Part shown: piece by piece, positions 1-8,033 of the stretch | Layout: every line of letters starts with the position of its first letter | Numbering within the stretch: position 1 is the first letter of the stretch | NCBI GenBank assembly: GCA_021647145.1 | Contig: JAKIVF010000019.1 | Location: 1-37,475 of the forward strand | DNA: 37,475 bases | Source: Methylococcaceae bacterium | GTDB lineage: Bacteria; Pseudomonadota; Gammaproteobacteria; Methylococcales; Methylomonadaceae | Direction: 5' to 3' | The notes under the pieces: generated by a model | The model's database searches: none | Told to the model about the DNA's origin: nothing | What the model saw: only the letters and a program-made list of their open reading frames with translations | Made by a program: the position numbers and the translations under genes

Positions 1-2
1 CA

Positions 3-182
3 AAATGTGAACGGATTTACCTGAATGAATATGCTTCAATAGCGTCTTTACAAGAAGACATTAAGGATTATATTGATTTTTATAACCATAGACGCTTTCA
101 TGAAACATTAGATTATAAAAAACCAATGAACGTCTATAAAGAAGATATTTTACTCAATAACTGGCTAGATGAGGCGGCTTAA
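3..182 (+). CDS. IS3-family transposase (OrfB), C-terminal part, cut by window edge
   Basis: An open frame enters from the left edge and gives 59 residues before TAA. It contains YIDFYNHRRFHETLDYKKPM, the hallmark C-terminal block of IS3-family OrfB (rve/DDE integrase): an aromatic-rich Y-N-x-x-R-x-H segment, then a short run ending in P-x-x-V/Y. The catalytic D, D and E residues would lie outside the window, so intactness cannot be judged. The sequence just after the stop, around 205-230, includes tgtcttgactatttggggtg, which resembles the right terminal inverted repeat of IS3-type elements; the element therefore probably ends near 230. That boundary is an inference, because the left end is not visible. 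Confidence 0.8.
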   Translation, partial: KCERIYLNEYASIASLQEDIKDYIDFYNHRRFHETLDYKKPMNVYKEDILLNNWLDEAA

Positions 183-314
183 AACTTAGGAATAAGAAAT
201 TTGAAATAATTGTCTTGACTATTTGGGGTGCTAAATTTTGTGTGAAATTTATCAGGCAACTGATTTTTCAAGGTTTATAGATATAATTTTCATAAGTAAG
301 TATTAAAATGTAGA

Positions 315-986
315 TTAGCTTCTTTGATTAATCCATTCAATACTTACCTGAGTTATTTCTTGTAAAACGGACTGTCTCGAGCGTTCAATTCGTTTAAGAA
401 GCTTAAAAGAATGATCTGCGCCTTCTATAATATGTAAAACAGGTTTGGGAGATAAAGTTTCTAGTAGAGGTTGAAATGTGTCTAGATGACATAAAGAATC
501 ACGAGTTCCTTGAAAAAACAACATTGGCTCGTGAATGACTCTTAAATGGTTAAAGCGAGGTTTGTCAGGTTTTCCTGGAGCATGAAGAGGATAGCCAAAT
601 AAAATAATTCCAGCATACAAATCTTCTTTAGAGGCCAGAATTGTTGCATACCTACCGCCCATGCTAACGCCTGAAAGAATAATTTTTTTTCTGCTCACTC
701 CCGTTTTTTTAATCACCGCATCAATGACTTTTTGCCATGTTTCTTCAAGAACATGTGGAGTATTAGGTGCTTTTAAACCAGCCTCCATATAGGGAAAGTT
801 AAATTTAACGGTCAGAATGTTTTCTTTAGAGATACCTTGATGAATTTCACTGATAAACTCTGAGTCCATATTTCTGCCTGCACCATGAGCAATAATCAGC
901 ACGGAGTTGTAATTGTCTGGGATAGACCACACGGATGAAATATCGGCTTTTTCAGTAATGGTGATAGTATGGTTTTCAGTTTTCAT
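315..986 (-). CDS. alpha/beta hydrolase, KANL3/Tex30-like (dienelactone hydrolase-type fold)
   Basis: This is a 223-residue cytosolic alpha/beta hydrolase with no signal peptide. Numbering from a GTG one codon upstream, the oxyanion-type HGAG motif is near residues 35-38, the nucleophile elbow is G-V-S-M-G-G with Ser109, the acid is probably Asp164 (in GTRDS) and the catalytic His is His193 (in GADHSF). The triad spacing and the short lid are as expected for the KANL3/Tex30-like alpha/beta hydrolase group found across proteobacteria. The substrate is unknown; members are predicted esterases or acyl hydrolases. I prefer the ATG at 986 because the upstream GTG at 989 has no better ribosome binding site. 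It stands alone, co-directional with the next gene but with a gap of about 50 bases. Confidence 0.8.
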   Translation of the reverse strand: MKTENHTITITEKADISSVWSIPDNYNSVLIIAHGAGRNMDSEFISEIHQGISKENILTVKFNFPYMEAGLKAPNTPHVLEETWQKVIDAVIKKTGVSRKKIILSGVSMGGRYATILASKEDLYAGIILFGYPLHAPGKPDKPRFNHLRVIHEPMLFFQGTRDSLCHLDTFQPLLETLSPKPVLHIIEGADHSFKLLKRIERSRQSVLQEITQVSIEWINQRS

Positions 987-1039
987 CACAATATTTATGC
1001 TTTATTAATGAGAGAGCTTAAATACAAAGATGCTGTCTC

Positions 1040-1396
1040 TTATTTTAATATTTCTAGTTTGACCTTGCTAATACCTATTTTAATTAATTCAATTTCTTGT
1101 GCGGCAGCATAGGATAAATCGATGATACGATTTTTTGTAAAAGGCCCTCTGTCTGTAATGGTTACAATAACAGATTTGTCATTTTTAAGGTGAATAACCT
1201 TAACTTTCGTGCCATAAGGGAGAGTTTTATGAGCCGCTGTGAGTTTATCTCTATCATAAAGTTCACCACTAGCTGTTTTTTTTCCTTGAAAAACATCAGA
1301 ATAGTAGGCGGCAATGCCTTCTTCAGCATTGGCTGATTGAGTTGTTGAAATAGTTAAAACCAATGAAAATAAAGAATATAAAAATATTTTTGACAT
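1040..1396 (-). CDS. small RlpA-like double-psi beta-barrel protein
   Basis: This 118-residue secreted protein has a signal peptide at about residues 1-24 (hydrophobic LYSLFSLVLTI, then SANA-E). The mature part is a single RlpA-like double-psi beta-barrel: an A-x-Y-Y opening, TASGELYD, TAAHKTLPYGTKV, then ITDRGPF and RIIDLSYAAA near the C-terminus. RlpA proteins are periplasmic or outer-membrane peptidoglycan-binding proteins, and some are lytic transglycosylases acting on denuded glycan at the septum. This one lacks both the C-terminal SPOR domain and a clear lipobox, so it is a minimal version and may not be septal. An AAGGA ribosome binding site lies a few bases before the ATG. Confidence in the fold is high; the enzymatic role is uncertain. 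Confidence 0.85.
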   Translation of the reverse strand: MSKIFLYSLFSLVLTISTTQSANAEEGIAAYYSDVFQGKKTASGELYDRDKLTAAHKTLPYGTKVKVIHLKNDKSVIVTITDRGPFTKNRIIDLSYAAAQEIELIKIGISKVKLEILK

Positions 1397-1519
1397 GCTT
1401 TTTCCTTGGAAATTGTATATACCTAATAAATCTAGATTGTTTTGGATAAAGGGAGCAAGGAATTTTTTCCGTTTAATTATTTTTTCTAAATTTTGGAGAA
1501 AGATTGTTTAATCTTGAGA

Positions 1520-1536
1520 GTTTGTTTGAAACAAAC
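1520..1536. repeat. 17-base near-perfect palindrome
   Basis: GTTTGTTT-G-AAACAAAC is an 8-base perfect inverted repeat around one central base, in the non-coding gap between the RlpA-like gene and tRNA-Glu. It could be an operator for a dimeric regulator of the downstream minus-strand gene, since it lies about 125 bases before that start codon. No regulator is identified. Confidence 0.3.
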
Positions 1537-1582
1537 AAATGATAGTGTTGGCATTGAGATAGGATGTGCCTTTATCAAAGTA

Positions 1583-1617
1583 TGCTACATACACTATAGC
1601 GTGATGTGTATGTAGCA
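1583..1617 (-). terminator. hairpin directly 3' of tRNA-Glu
   Basis: A perfect 12-base inverted repeat (TGCTACATACAC at 1583-1594 against GTGTATGTAGCA at 1606-1617) with an 11-base loop starts five bases after the encoded CCA of the tRNA. Its position suggests a transcription terminator or a 3'-processing hairpin for the tRNA transcript. There is no strong T-tract after it on the minus strand, so simple intrinsic termination is not certain. Confidence 0.4.
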
Positions 1618-1622
1618 AATAT

Positions 1623-1698
1623 TGGCGTCCCCAGGGGGGTTCGAACCCCCGTTACCGCCGTGAAAGGGCGGTGTCCTAGGCCTCTAGACGATGGGGAC
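1623..1698 (-). tRNA. tRNA-Glu (anticodon TTC)
   Basis: The minus strand folds as a 76-base tRNA with an encoded CCA (1623-1625). The acceptor stem pairs GTCCCCA with TGGGGAC. The D-arm contains CGTCTAGAGGCCTAGGAC, typical of bacterial tRNA-Glu. The anticodon stem is CCGCC/GGCGG with loop CTTTCAC, anticodon TTC at 1662-1664. The T-arm is GGGGGTTCGAACCCCC. No intron or mismatch is seen. It decodes GAA and GAG and also serves as the glutamyl donor for tetrapyrrole synthesis. Confidence 0.97.
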
Positions 1699-1749
1699 TA
1701 AGACTTTAAAGCTAAGCACTTTGTAGTTAAGTACTCTAGTTATCCGAGT

Positions 1750-1778
1750 ATTCTGACTGTCTTTTAAGACCATGTCAA
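1750..1778 (-). promoter_or_regulatory. sigma70-type promoter for tRNA-Glu
   Basis: On the minus strand a perfect -35 TTGACA (1773-1778) is followed after exactly 17 bases by CAGAAT (1750-1755), a four-of-six match to the -10 consensus. Transcription would start near 1743, giving a leader of about 45 bases before the mature tRNA 5' end. This is inferred from sequence only. Confidence 0.5.
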
Positions 1779-1862
1779 TAATATTTCTATTTTTTTTAAG
1801 ACTGGATGACCTTATCTCTTTGCCTGAAGCAATAATTACCATAAAAAATGGGGGCTAGATTA

Positions 1863-2285
1863 TCATTTTTTTGATTTTTTCGATTTCGATTTCTTTGTTG
1901 TTTTTTTCTTAGATGTTTTATCCTTCTTTTTAGCGTTTTTTGCTACTTTTTTTGATTTGCTCTTTTTTGTCTTCTTTTCTACCTTCTTCTTTTTAGTTGA
2001 TTTAGGCTTTGCAGAACTTTGTTTTTTTCTTTTGGATTTAGGAAGGTTGGTAGCAGAAGCAATTTTCTTGATGGTTTTCTCTCCAATGCCTTTTACATTT
2101 TTTAAATCATCAATTGATTTGAAAGGGCCGTGTTTTGCTCGGTATTTTACAATTGCATTGGCTTTTTTTAAGCCGATACCTTTAACTGACTCTGAAAGTG
2201 TTTTAGCATCAACTTTATTTATATTGATGGGGGTAGCAAGTACGTTAAAAGACAGTAAAGCCAATAAGATGAGTATTTTATTCAT
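1863..2285 (-). CDS. ComEA-like helix-hairpin-helix protein with a lysine-rich tail
   Basis: The 140-residue protein has a signal peptide (residues 1-18, MNKILILLALLSFNVLATP). A ComEA-type helix-hairpin-helix domain follows at about residues 20-80: ININKVDAKTL, GIGLKKANAIVKYR, then NVKGIGEKTIKKI. ComEA family proteins are periplasmic double-stranded DNA-binding ratchets for DNA uptake, and a short secreted HhH protein is the usual gram-negative form. The unusual part is residues 84-140, made almost only of Lys, Ser, Thr and Ala, with repeated K-K-S-K blocks. Such a polybasic tail could strengthen DNA or envelope binding. AGGA precedes the ATG. It is alone, with no other competence gene nearby. 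Confidence 0.8.
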   Translation of the reverse strand: MNKILILLALLSFNVLATPININKVDAKTLSESVKGIGLKKANAIVKYRAKHGPFKSIDDLKNVKGIGEKTIKKIASATNLPKSKRKKQSSAKPKSTKKKKVEKKTKKSKSKKVAKNAKKKDKTSKKKTTKKSKSKKSKK

Positions 2286-2458
2286 TAAATTAATCCTAAA
2301 TTGTTAAAATATGGGTAAAGTAGAGAGTAAAAAAGTTAGTGGCTTAATCATCGAGTATAAAAGCTAATTGAACCAATAGCTTTATTTAGATAAAGAATAG
2401 TGTAAATTATAAAAAATACAAGCCTATTGATCAAAATTTTAATTCAAGGTTAAAAACT

Positions 2459-2659
2459 TTAGGTCATGATCTTCTTGTTAAAATATTCACTCAGAATCTG
2501 CTCAAGGTCTGCTGTACCACGAAATACCTTATGTAAAATCTCGGGTTCATCGTTCCCTCTGCACATAACTGACAGCGGTTCGTAACAACCTTGAACATAT
2601 TGTTTTAACTCTGTAAAAGAAAAATATGAATAACTATGTCTAGTAAATCTCAACAACAC
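2459..2659 (-). CDS. possible small protein divergent from and overlapping the polA start
   Basis: A 66-codon minus-strand frame lies in the 350-base gap before polA and overlaps the first 24 bases of polA. From about residue 13 its composition is protein-like (FTELKQYVQGCYEPL, then FRGTADLEQILSEYF), but I recognise no family and see no convincing ribosome binding site. A start further inside the frame would avoid the overlap. It may be a chance open frame in the polA leader. The rest of the gap (2286-2458) is AT-rich with no clear signal. Confidence 0.25.
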   Translation of the reverse strand: MLLRFTRHSYSYFSFTELKQYVQGCYEPLSVMCRGNDEPEILHKVFRGTADLEQILSEYFNKKIMT

Positions 2660-5362
2660 TTGGTTTTGGTCGATGGATCCTCGTTTTTATTCCGTGCATA
2701 TCATGCGGTTCCCCCTTTAACAAATTCAGAGGGTGAGCCAACAAATGCCATTTATGGTGTGGCTAATATGTTACGAAAATTAGTGTCTGATCATAAAACG
2801 GATTTTTTTACAGTAGTTTTTGATGCGCCAGGTAAAACATTTCGTCATGAAATATTTGATGACTATAAAGCTAATCGCCCTCCTATGCCAGATGACTTAA
2901 GAGTTCAAATTGAGCCGCTACATAATCTCATTCGAGCGATGGGCTTGCCCCTAATTATGGAAACAGGTGTTGAGGCAGATGATGTCTTGGGTGCTTTAGC
3001 TCAATATGCTGTAAAGGAAGGTTTTGATGTGGTTATTTCTACTGGGGATAAGGATATGGCTCAGTTGGTGACTAAGAAAATTACCTTGGAAAATACGATG
3101 TCAAATACCACAATGGATATAGATGGGGTGATGGATAGGTTTGGTGTTGCTCCCAGTCAAATTATTGATTATCTGGCCTTGATGGGAGACTCGGTTGATA
3201 ATATTCCAGGAGTTCCAAAAGTCGGGCCAAAAACTGCAGCAAAATGGTTAGGGATTTATGAAACGCTGGATAATCTAATAGAAAATGCAGATCAAATTAA
3301 AGGTAAAGTCGGAGAAAATTTGAGAGCAAGCCTGGATCAGCTTCCTATGTCCAGAAAATTAACAACGATTAAATGTGATCTTGATTTACCTTACTCAATG
3401 GATGACCTTAAATGTCAGGCACAGGATAATGCTGAGCTGAAACACCAGCTCGAATCTTTAGGTTTTTCTGTTTGGTTACGCATGTTAAAAGCACCTAAGG
3501 CTGAAACTATTGATGATAAAAAAACAAAAGAAAAGGAGAGTCAAATAGATATAAAAAAAGAATATGAAACTATTCTGACGGAAGAACATTTTGATTTGTG
3601 GCTCAAAAACCTTAAGCAAGCTGAGCTGTTTGCTTTTGATACGGAAACAACAAGTTTAAATTACAAACAAGCGGAAATCGTTGGTGTTTCTTTTGCAATA
3701 GAGGTAGGAAAAGCAGCTTATCTTCCTTTGGCTCATGATTATCCTAATGCGCCCGTTCAGTTGGCGAGAAAAAAGGTATTGAATGGCCTTAAGCCATTAT
3801 TGGAAGATTTAAATAAACCCAAATTAGGGCAAAACTTAAAATATGATGCTAATGTCTTGGCTAATTATGATATAAAAATGAAAGGAATCCAGCATGACAC
3901 AATGTTAGAATCGTACGTATTAAATAGCACCACAACAAAGCATAATATGGATGATTTAGCCAAAGTTTATTTAGGTGTTGATACCATTCATTATGAAGAT
4001 GTTGCAGGTAAAGGTGCTAAGCAAATTCTTTTTTCAGAAGTCCCTATAGAACAAGCAAGCCCATATGCTGCTGAAGATGCGGATATTACTTTAAGGTTAC
4101 ATCAAACACTGTTTGGAAAATTAAAAAAGTACGATGCATTACAAAAACTGTATCAGGAGATTGAAGTTCCGCTGATTCTGGTGTTGTCACGTATTGAAAG
4201 AAATGGCGTTTTAATAGATACGGATATGCTGGCTAAGCAAAGTATGGAGCTTAGCCAGCATATTATTGCATTAGAGCAGCATGCACATGATTTAGCCGGA
4301 CAGGTTTTTAATTTAGGTTCTCCTAAACAGATTCAAGAAATACTCTATGATCAACAAAAACTACCTGTACTGAAAAAAACACCAAAGGGGCAGCCATCAA
4401 CGGCAGAATCGGTTTTGCAGGAATTGGCTATCGAATATCCCTTACCCAAGGTAATTCTAGAGTTTCGGGGCATGAGCAAGCTCAAATCAACATATACAGA
4501 TAAGTTGCCTCTACAGGTTGACCCTAAAACAAATAGAGTGCATACCTCATATCATCAAGCTGTGGCTGCAACAGGTAGACTATCTTCGTCTGACCCAAAC
4601 TTACAAAATATTCCCATTCGTAGTGCTGAGGGTAGGAAAATTAGACAAGCCTTTATTGTACCTGAGAGGTTTAAGGTGATTGCAGCTGATTATTCACAAA
4701 TAGAGTTACGAATTATGGCGCATTTGTCCTCTGATGAAGGTTTATTAACAGCATTTTCTAAGGGTGTTGATATTCATAGTGCTACGGCAGCGGAAGTTTT
4801 TGAGGTGGCTATTGACCAAGTTACCACTGATTTACGTCGTTCTGCCAAAGCGATTAATTTTGGTTTGATTTATGGAATGTCTGCTTTTGGGCTTGCTCAG
4901 CAGCTTGGTATTACTCGCACTCAGGCACAATCTTATATTGATTTATATTTTTCGCGTTATCCTGGTGTTAAAAACTATATGGATACTATTCGTGTAATAG
5001 CTAAAGAACAGGGCTATGTAGAAACTTTGTTTGGACGCAGGCTATATTTGCCGGATATTGAATCGCGTAATGCTGCACGAAGAAAATATGCTGAACGCAC
5101 AGCAATTAATGCTCCAATGCAGGGAACTGCAGCAGATATTATAAAAATTGCGATGATAAACACAGATAAATGGATGTTGGAAAATAATTCAAAAAATAAA
5201 ATGATTATGCAAGTTCATGATGAATTGGTTTTTGAAGTCGCGGAGCAGCAGATAGAAAGTTTTTCTGATTCCATCAGAGATATCATGTGTTCGGCTGTAG
5301 AATTAGATGTACCTCTAATTGTCGATATAGGTGTGGGTGATAATTGGGACGAGGCACATTAA
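2636..5362 (+). CDS. polA: DNA polymerase I
   Basis: This 908-residue protein has the full three-domain layout. The N-terminal 5'-3' exonuclease (about 1-290) carries VDGSSFLFRAYHA and the Asp-rich GVEADDVLG and STGDKDMAQLV motifs. The 3'-5' proofreading domain (about 310-495) keeps Asp335 and Glu337 in DTETTS, Asp404 in NLKYDAN, and Tyr477/Asp481 in YAAEDAD, so proofreading should be active. The polymerase domain has motif A with Asp685 in DYSQIELR, motif B (RRSAKAINFGLIYG) and motif C with His861-Asp862 in VHDELVF. It fills gaps in repair and removes Okazaki primers. The stop codon overlaps that of the convergent engB by four bases. Length and motifs are normal. Confidence 0.98.
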   Translation: MSSKSQQHLVLVDGSSFLFRAYHAVPPLTNSEGEPTNAIYGVANMLRKLVSDHKTDFFTVVFDAPGKTFRHEIFDDYKANRPPMPDDLRVQIEPLHNLIRAMGLPLIMETGVEADDVLGALAQYAVKEGFDVVISTGDKDMAQLVTKKITLENTMSNTTMDIDGVMDRFGVAPSQIIDYLALMGDSVDNIPGVPKVGPKTAAKWLGIYETLDNLIENADQIKGKVGENLRASLDQLPMSRKLTTIKCDLDLPYSMDDLKCQAQDNAELKHQLESLGFSVWLRMLKAPKAETIDDKKTKEKESQIDIKKEYETILTEEHFDLWLKNLKQAELFAFDTETTSLNYKQAEIVGVSFAIEVGKAAYLPLAHDYPNAPVQLARKKVLNGLKPLLEDLNKPKLGQNLKYDANVLANYDIKMKGIQHDTMLESYVLNSTTTKHNMDDLAKVYLGVDTIHYEDVAGKGAKQILFSEVPIEQASPYAAEDADITLRLHQTLFGKLKKYDALQKLYQEIEVPLILVLSRIERNGVLIDTDMLAKQSMELSQHIIALEQHAHDLAGQVFNLGSPKQIQEILYDQQKLPVLKKTPKGQPSTAESVLQELAIEYPLPKVILEFRGMSKLKSTYTDKLPLQVDPKTNRVHTSYHQAVAATGRLSSSDPNLQNIPIRSAEGRKIRQAFIVPERFKVIAADYSQIELRIMAHLSSDEGLLTAFSKGVDIHSATAAEVFEVAIDQVTTDLRRSAKAINFGLIYGMSAFGLAQQLGITRTQAQSYIDLYFSRYPGVKNYMDTIRVIAKEQGYVETLFGRRLYLPDIESRNAARRKYAERTAINAPMQGTAADIIKIAMINTDKWMLENNSKNKMIMQVHDELVFEVAEQQIESFSDSIRDIMCSAVELDVPLIVDIGVGDNWDEAH

Positions 5363-5958
5363 ACCAAACCAAACCACTGGTTAAGCATGTGGTGAGCGTC
5401 GTCTATTCCCATTTTCTTTAAAGATGAAAAAAGTTGTAATGTGACATCTACATCAATATCTGACAGCTCTTTTTGTACTTTAAATAGTGTGTTTTTTGCT
5501 GCACCATAATTTAATTTATCAGCTTTAGTTAATAGGATATGCAAAGGAAGCTGAGTATGCTCGCACCATTCGATCATCTGCATATCAAAATCTGTTAAAG
5601 GGTGGCGTATGTCCATCATTAAAATAATGCCACATAAGGCCTTGCGTTTATGCAGATAGGTTTCCATCATTTGATGCCACTGTTTTTTAACAGCCAAAGG
5701 TACTTTTGCATATCCATAGCCTGGTAAATCAACAATTTTTCGTATTGGATCAATCTCAAAAAAATTGAGTAACTGGGTGCGCCCAGGGGTTTTACTTATT
5801 CGAGCTAAGCTATTTTGTCGGGTTAAGGTATTAATCGCACTGGATTTTCCTGCGTTGGAACGACCTGCGAATGCTACTTCTTTTCCTTGGTCTTCTGGTG
5901 CTTCGCTAAGTTTTGATGCACTTAACATAAATTTAGCCTGATGATAAACAGAATTCAT
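5359..5958 (-). CDS. engB: ribosome biogenesis GTPase EngB (YihA/YsxC)
   Basis: The 199-residue TRAFAC-class GTPase has G1 GRSNAGKSS, G3 DLPGYGYA, G4 TKAD and a final helix as in YihA/YsxC. The family is needed for late assembly of the large ribosomal subunit. The gene converges on polA, with stop codons overlapping by four bases; polA/engB adjacency is common in gammaproteobacteria. No domain is missing. The 102-base gap to the divergent cytochrome gene must hold both promoters; I could not assign them with confidence. Confidence 0.96.
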   Translation of the reverse strand: MNSVYHQAKFMLSASKLSEAPEDQGKEVAFAGRSNAGKSSAINTLTRQNSLARISKTPGRTQLLNFFEIDPIRKIVDLPGYGYAKVPLAVKKQWHQMMETYLHKRKALCGIILMMDIRHPLTDFDMQMIEWCEHTQLPLHILLTKADKLNYGAAKNTLFKVQKELSDIDVDVTLQLFSSLKKMGIDDAHHMLNQWFGLV

Positions 5959-6060
5959 TGAGGTCTCGCTTGAATAGGTTAAATAGAGTAAAATCTAGTT
6001 ATTATATAGCTTGGCTGCTTGATCAGTCTTAATTAAACATCTACATCGCAGGAGAATCTA

Positions 6061-6741
6061 ATGATAAAAAAACTGTTAGCTCTTTCAATTTCACTCTCGT
6101 TTTTAGCTACACCAAGTATTGTTTATGCAAAAGGAAATGTCGCCGACGGCAAAGAAAAATCAGCTAGTTGTGCAGGGTGTCATGGGGATGATGGAAATAG
6201 CATGGCAGGGGCATTTCCAAAATTAGCAGGCCAACATGCCAGTTATTTGGTTAAACAATTACAAGCTTTAAAAGATGGCACGAGAAATGCGCCGGCAATG
6301 GCTCCCTTGGCGATGGGGTTGGATGATGAGTCTATTGAAGATTTAGCGGCTTTTTATGCGAAACAAAAAATATCAAAAAATCAAATGCCTGTTTTATTTT
6401 CAGACGATGATGAGGATGGGAACCCTGAAAAAACAGAGGACGAAATGGAGGCTGAATTAAAGGACTTATTAGCTTTGGGTGGAGATTTGTATCGTAATGG
6501 TGATCTTAAAAGAAAAGTTTCAGCATGTATCGCTTGTCATGGACCAATGGGAGAAGGTAACAAACCAGCGTCATTCCCAGCACTTCGAGGACAGCATGCG
6601 GATTATTTAATAAAAGCATTGACTGATTTTAAGCAGGGTGCTCGGAGTAACGTTCCTGATAATATGATGCACATGATAGCGAAAAAAATGACAGATAAAG
6701 AAATCAATGCAGTTTCTTATCATATCTCTATGATGAAATAG
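6061..6741 (+). CDS. di-heme cytochrome c4
   Basis: A Sec signal peptide (about 1-23, cleaved near VYA-KG) leads to two class I cytochrome c domains, each with one heme site: CAGCH in the first and CIACH in the second. Each is followed by GDDGNS- or GPMGEG-type loops and FP-LxGQHA-Y-L blocks typical of cytochrome c4. Distal Met ligands are probably in the PAMAPLA and DNMMHMIA segments. Cytochrome c4 is a periplasmic electron carrier to terminal oxidases. The linker between domains (about residues 118-140) is strikingly acidic, with DDDEDGNPEKTEDEMEAE. A GGAG ribosome binding site lies seven bases before the ATG. Confidence 0.93.
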   Translation: MIKKLLALSISLSFLATPSIVYAKGNVADGKEKSASCAGCHGDDGNSMAGAFPKLAGQHASYLVKQLQALKDGTRNAPAMAPLAMGLDDESIEDLAAFYAKQKISKNQMPVLFSDDDEDGNPEKTEDEMEAELKDLLALGGDLYRNGDLKRKVSACIACHGPMGEGNKPASFPALRGQHADYLIKALTDFKQGARSNVPDNMMHMIAKKMTDKEINAVSYHISMMK

Positions 6742-6802
6742 TCAAGGAATTGAATCTCAATGCTTTAGGGTTGTATTTATTCTCTGAAGCACTGAATCTA
6801 AA

Positions 6803-7534
6803 ATGAATAAAAACGTATTAATTACTGGGGCTGCTAAACGGATTGGAGCATCCTGTGCTAGAATACTACATAGTGAAGGTTATAATATTATCCTTCACTA
6901 TAGGTCATCAAAACAAGCAGCATTAGCTGTTTTTAATGAGCTGAATGACAATAGACCTGATTCGGTTAAATTAATACAAGCAGATTTGTTGAAGATGGAT
7001 GAGTTAGAGATGCTTGCTAAAAAAGCAGAATTGGCTTGGGGCGGATTGAATGTATTGGTTAATAATGCGTCAGCTTTTTACCCTCAACCAATTGAAGAAG
7101 TTTTAGACGAAAATTGGGATGAATTAGTAGGGTGTAATTTAAAAGCCCCTTTTTTTTTATCCCAAGCTTTAACAAAGACACTAATAAATAATAAGGGGTG
7201 TATTGTTAATGTCATCGATATTCATGCAGAACGAGGGTTAAAGGGATACCCCGTCTATAGTATTTCGAAAGCTGGTTTGGTTGCTTTAACTAAAGTTTTG
7301 GCAAAAGAGTTAGGGCCAAAAATTCGAGTTAATGGTGTTTCCCCCGGTGCTATTTTATGGCCAGAGAATAATAGTGCTGAACAAGATCAGACTGAGATTT
7401 TGCAGCGTGTTGCCTTATCTCGGAAGGGCGAGCCAGTGGATATTGCAAAAGCAATCCGGTTTTTAGTTGTGGATGCAAGTTATATTACTGGGCAAATTAT
7501 TACTGTGGATGGGGGGCGAACCCTATTTTGTTAA
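6803..7534 (+). CDS. folM: pteridine reductase / dihydromonapterin reductase FolM (SDR family)
   Basis: This is a 243-residue short-chain dehydrogenase. The N-terminal cofactor motif is TGAAKRIG (Thr8 on), the T-G-x3-R-x-G form of pteridine reductases rather than the usual TGxxxGxG, with HYRSS after strand 2, which fits NADPH. NNAS is at about residues 88-91, the catalytic Tyr152-x3-Lys156 is in YSISK, and SPGAILWPE is the substrate-side block seen in FolM/PTR1 proteins. FolM reduces dihydromonapterin and, weakly, dihydrofolate. It sits next to folK and folB (opposite strand, converging), which supports a pterin role. Confidence 0.85.
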   Translation: MNKNVLITGAAKRIGASCARILHSEGYNIILHYRSSKQAALAVFNELNDNRPDSVKLIQADLLKMDELEMLAKKAELAWGGLNVLVNNASAFYPQPIEEVLDENWDELVGCNLKAPFFLSQALTKTLINNKGCIVNVIDIHAERGLKGYPVYSISKAGLVALTKVLAKELGPKIRVNGVSPGAILWPENNSAEQDQTEILQRVALSRKGEPVDIAKAIRFLVVDASYITGQIITVDGGRTLFC

Positions 7535-7549
7535 ATTATGTCATTAAGT

Positions 7550-8029
7550 TTAAGGCAACTTTGTTTGTTCTAGGTCAGTTTTATCAAACTCATTCCACAG
7601 TTGAGCATAACTTTTGTGGCTGATTGGGTGTAAAAAGTCAGGTGCAATTTCTGCTAAGGGTTCAAGTACGAAGGCATAGCGATCTATCTCGTCACGGGGT
7701 ATTTGTAGTCGCCCATCATTAATAATTAACTCACCATAAATTATAAGATCCAGATCTAGAGTTCTTGCTGCATATTTTCTACTGTCCCGTGTTCTTCCAT
7801 GATCAAGCTCAATTTGTCTTAGTATTTTTGCAACAGATTTAGCGTCTAAAGAAGAGTCAAATTGGACAATGAGATTATGAAAATCATCCCCTTCAAAGCC
7901 AACAGCTTTTGTTTCAAAAAGACTGGATATGATTATATTTTTAAAATGTTTTTTTAAGGCACTCAGGCTTGAAGGTACGTGAGTTTCCTTTTCAATGTTG
8001 CTGCCTACACTAATAAAACCAGTAGTCAT
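7550..8029 (-). CDS. folK: 6-hydroxymethyl-7,8-dihydropterin pyrophosphokinase (HPPK)
   Basis: HPPK transfers pyrophosphate from ATP to hydroxymethyl-dihydropterin in folate synthesis. The sequence shows the N-terminal FISVGSN, FETKAVGFEGDDFHNLIVQF, the central RTRDSRKYAARTLDLDLIIYG block with the Mg-binding DLDLD-type Asp pair, and IPRDEIDRYAFVLEPLAEI. I start at the ATG at 8029 (MTTGFISVGSN), giving 159 residues, the normal family length. A longer frame begins at 8059 but would overlap folB by 26 bases and add an atypical leader. The start lies four bases after the folB stop, so the two are translated together. Confidence 0.93.
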   Translation of the reverse strand: MTTGFISVGSNIEKETHVPSSLSALKKHFKNIIISSLFETKAVGFEGDDFHNLIVQFDSSLDAKSVAKILRQIELDHGRTRDSRKYAARTLDLDLIIYGELIINDGRLQIPRDEIDRYAFVLEPLAEIAPDFLHPISHKSYAQLWNEFDKTDLEQTKLP

Positions 8030-8033
8030 AAGT

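Noticed and set aside
1957..2307. 116-codon plus-strand frame
   Set aside because: It lies antisense to the ComEA-like gene. Its phenylalanine-rich protein is just the complement of lysine codons.
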